Below are positions 5,536 through 5,721 of a stretch of DNA of 5,721 bases, in pieces. The notes under the pieces are model-generated. The model searched no databases and was not told the DNA's origin. It was given only the letters and a program-made list of their open reading frames with translations. Positions within the stretch are counted from its first letter, which is position 1; every line of letters begins with the position of its first letter. The stretch lies in assembly GCA_024681275.1 (NCBI GenBank), contig JAILBD010000198.1, positions 1 to 5,721 on the forward strand. Direction: 5' to 3'. This DNA comes from Erysipelotrichaceae bacterium (GTDB lineage: Bacteria > Bacillota_I > Bacilli_A > Erysipelotrichales > Erysipelotrichaceae). A program made the translations under genes and the position numbers.

Positions 5536-5721
5536 CTAGTCACCTTCGTTCCTGTTGAAGATATATTCTTTATCGCCTGCCCCCACGTAGAGGCTGACTT
5601 TGTTTTCACTGCTGAGGCTTTCCCAGAGTCTTGAGGCGAAGCTGTCGATATCGTCATTTATCTCAAAACTGATCGGATCTTTGGAGAAGGAAGGAAGCGG
5701 ATCGCCATCATGGTCATAGGT
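5536..5721 (-). CDS. purO: IMP cyclohydrolase, PurO-type, C-terminal 61 codons (5' end outside window)
   Basis: The - strand frame is open from the window edge to TAG at 5538-5536, giving 61 residues. The pattern HDGDPLPSF (4-12), then DDIDSFASRLWESL (23-36) and SENKVSLYV (38-46), resembles what I recall of the C-terminus of bacterial PurO-type IMP cyclohydrolases (Pfam IMP_cyclohyd), which end shortly after an 'NKVSL' strand. The enzyme closes FAICAR to IMP, the last step of de novo purine synthesis. Its position directly before a stand-alone AICAR transformylase with touching stop and start codons strongly supports this, since that protein lacks the cyclohydrolase half of PurH. The N-terminal part is outside the window. 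The symbol purO comes from the archaeal enzyme and may not be used in this lineage. Confidence 0.78.
   Translation of the reverse strand, partial: TYDHDGDPLPSFSKDPISFEINDDIDSFASRLWESLSSENKVSLYVGAGDKEYIFNRNEGD

Overview
The window looks like ordinary chromosomal DNA from a low-to-mid GC Gram-positive bacterium (Bacillota; a member of the Erysipelotrichia or Clostridia is my best guess, not proven). The signs are AGGAGG-like ribosome binding sites, compact intrinsic terminators, GC near 50%, a YwaF/TMEM164-like membrane protein, and a split version of the last two purine steps (a stand-alone AICAR transformylase beside a PurO-type IMP cyclohydrolase). I see no mobile element, CRISPR array, tRNA, rRNA or phage gene.

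Layout, left to right. (1) Positions 1-626 (+) hold the 3' end of a hybrid sensor histidine kinase: the end of the ATPase domain, then a receiver domain. It converges on an MscS-type mechanosensitive channel gene (653-1507, -), with a shared hairpin terminator between them. (2) The channel gene is divergent from a gene for a 241-residue multi-pass membrane protein of the YwaF/TMEM164 type (1591-2316, +). Both promoters appear to lie in the 83-base gap, and the + strand one is so close to its ATG that the transcript may be leaderless. (3) Thirty bases downstream, a phosphoribosyltransferase-family gene (2347-2946, +) has its own strong ribosome binding site and a possible promoter. (4) This converges on a CPA2 (Kef/NapA-like) cation:proton antiporter gene (2983-4239, -), again with a shared hairpin terminator. 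(5) A strong terminator (4324-4343) separates the antiporter from the purine pair on the - strand: IMP cyclohydrolase (only its last 61 codons are inside the window) followed directly by AICAR transformylase (4351-5535).

Functionally there are three loosely related themes: signal sensing (kinase), membrane ion and osmotic homeostasis (MscS, antiporter, with the YwaF-like protein unassigned), and purine nucleotide metabolism (AICAR transformylase, IMP cyclohydrolase, and perhaps the phosphoribosyltransferase). Each gene or pair has its own promoter and/or terminator, so this is mostly a string of small transcription units, not one large operon. I did not find a convincing new multi-gene system. 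The points most worth a second look are the possible leaderless gene, the non-canonical PRPP loop of the phosphoribosyltransferase, the split PurH arrangement, and a marked excess of the tetramer GATC.
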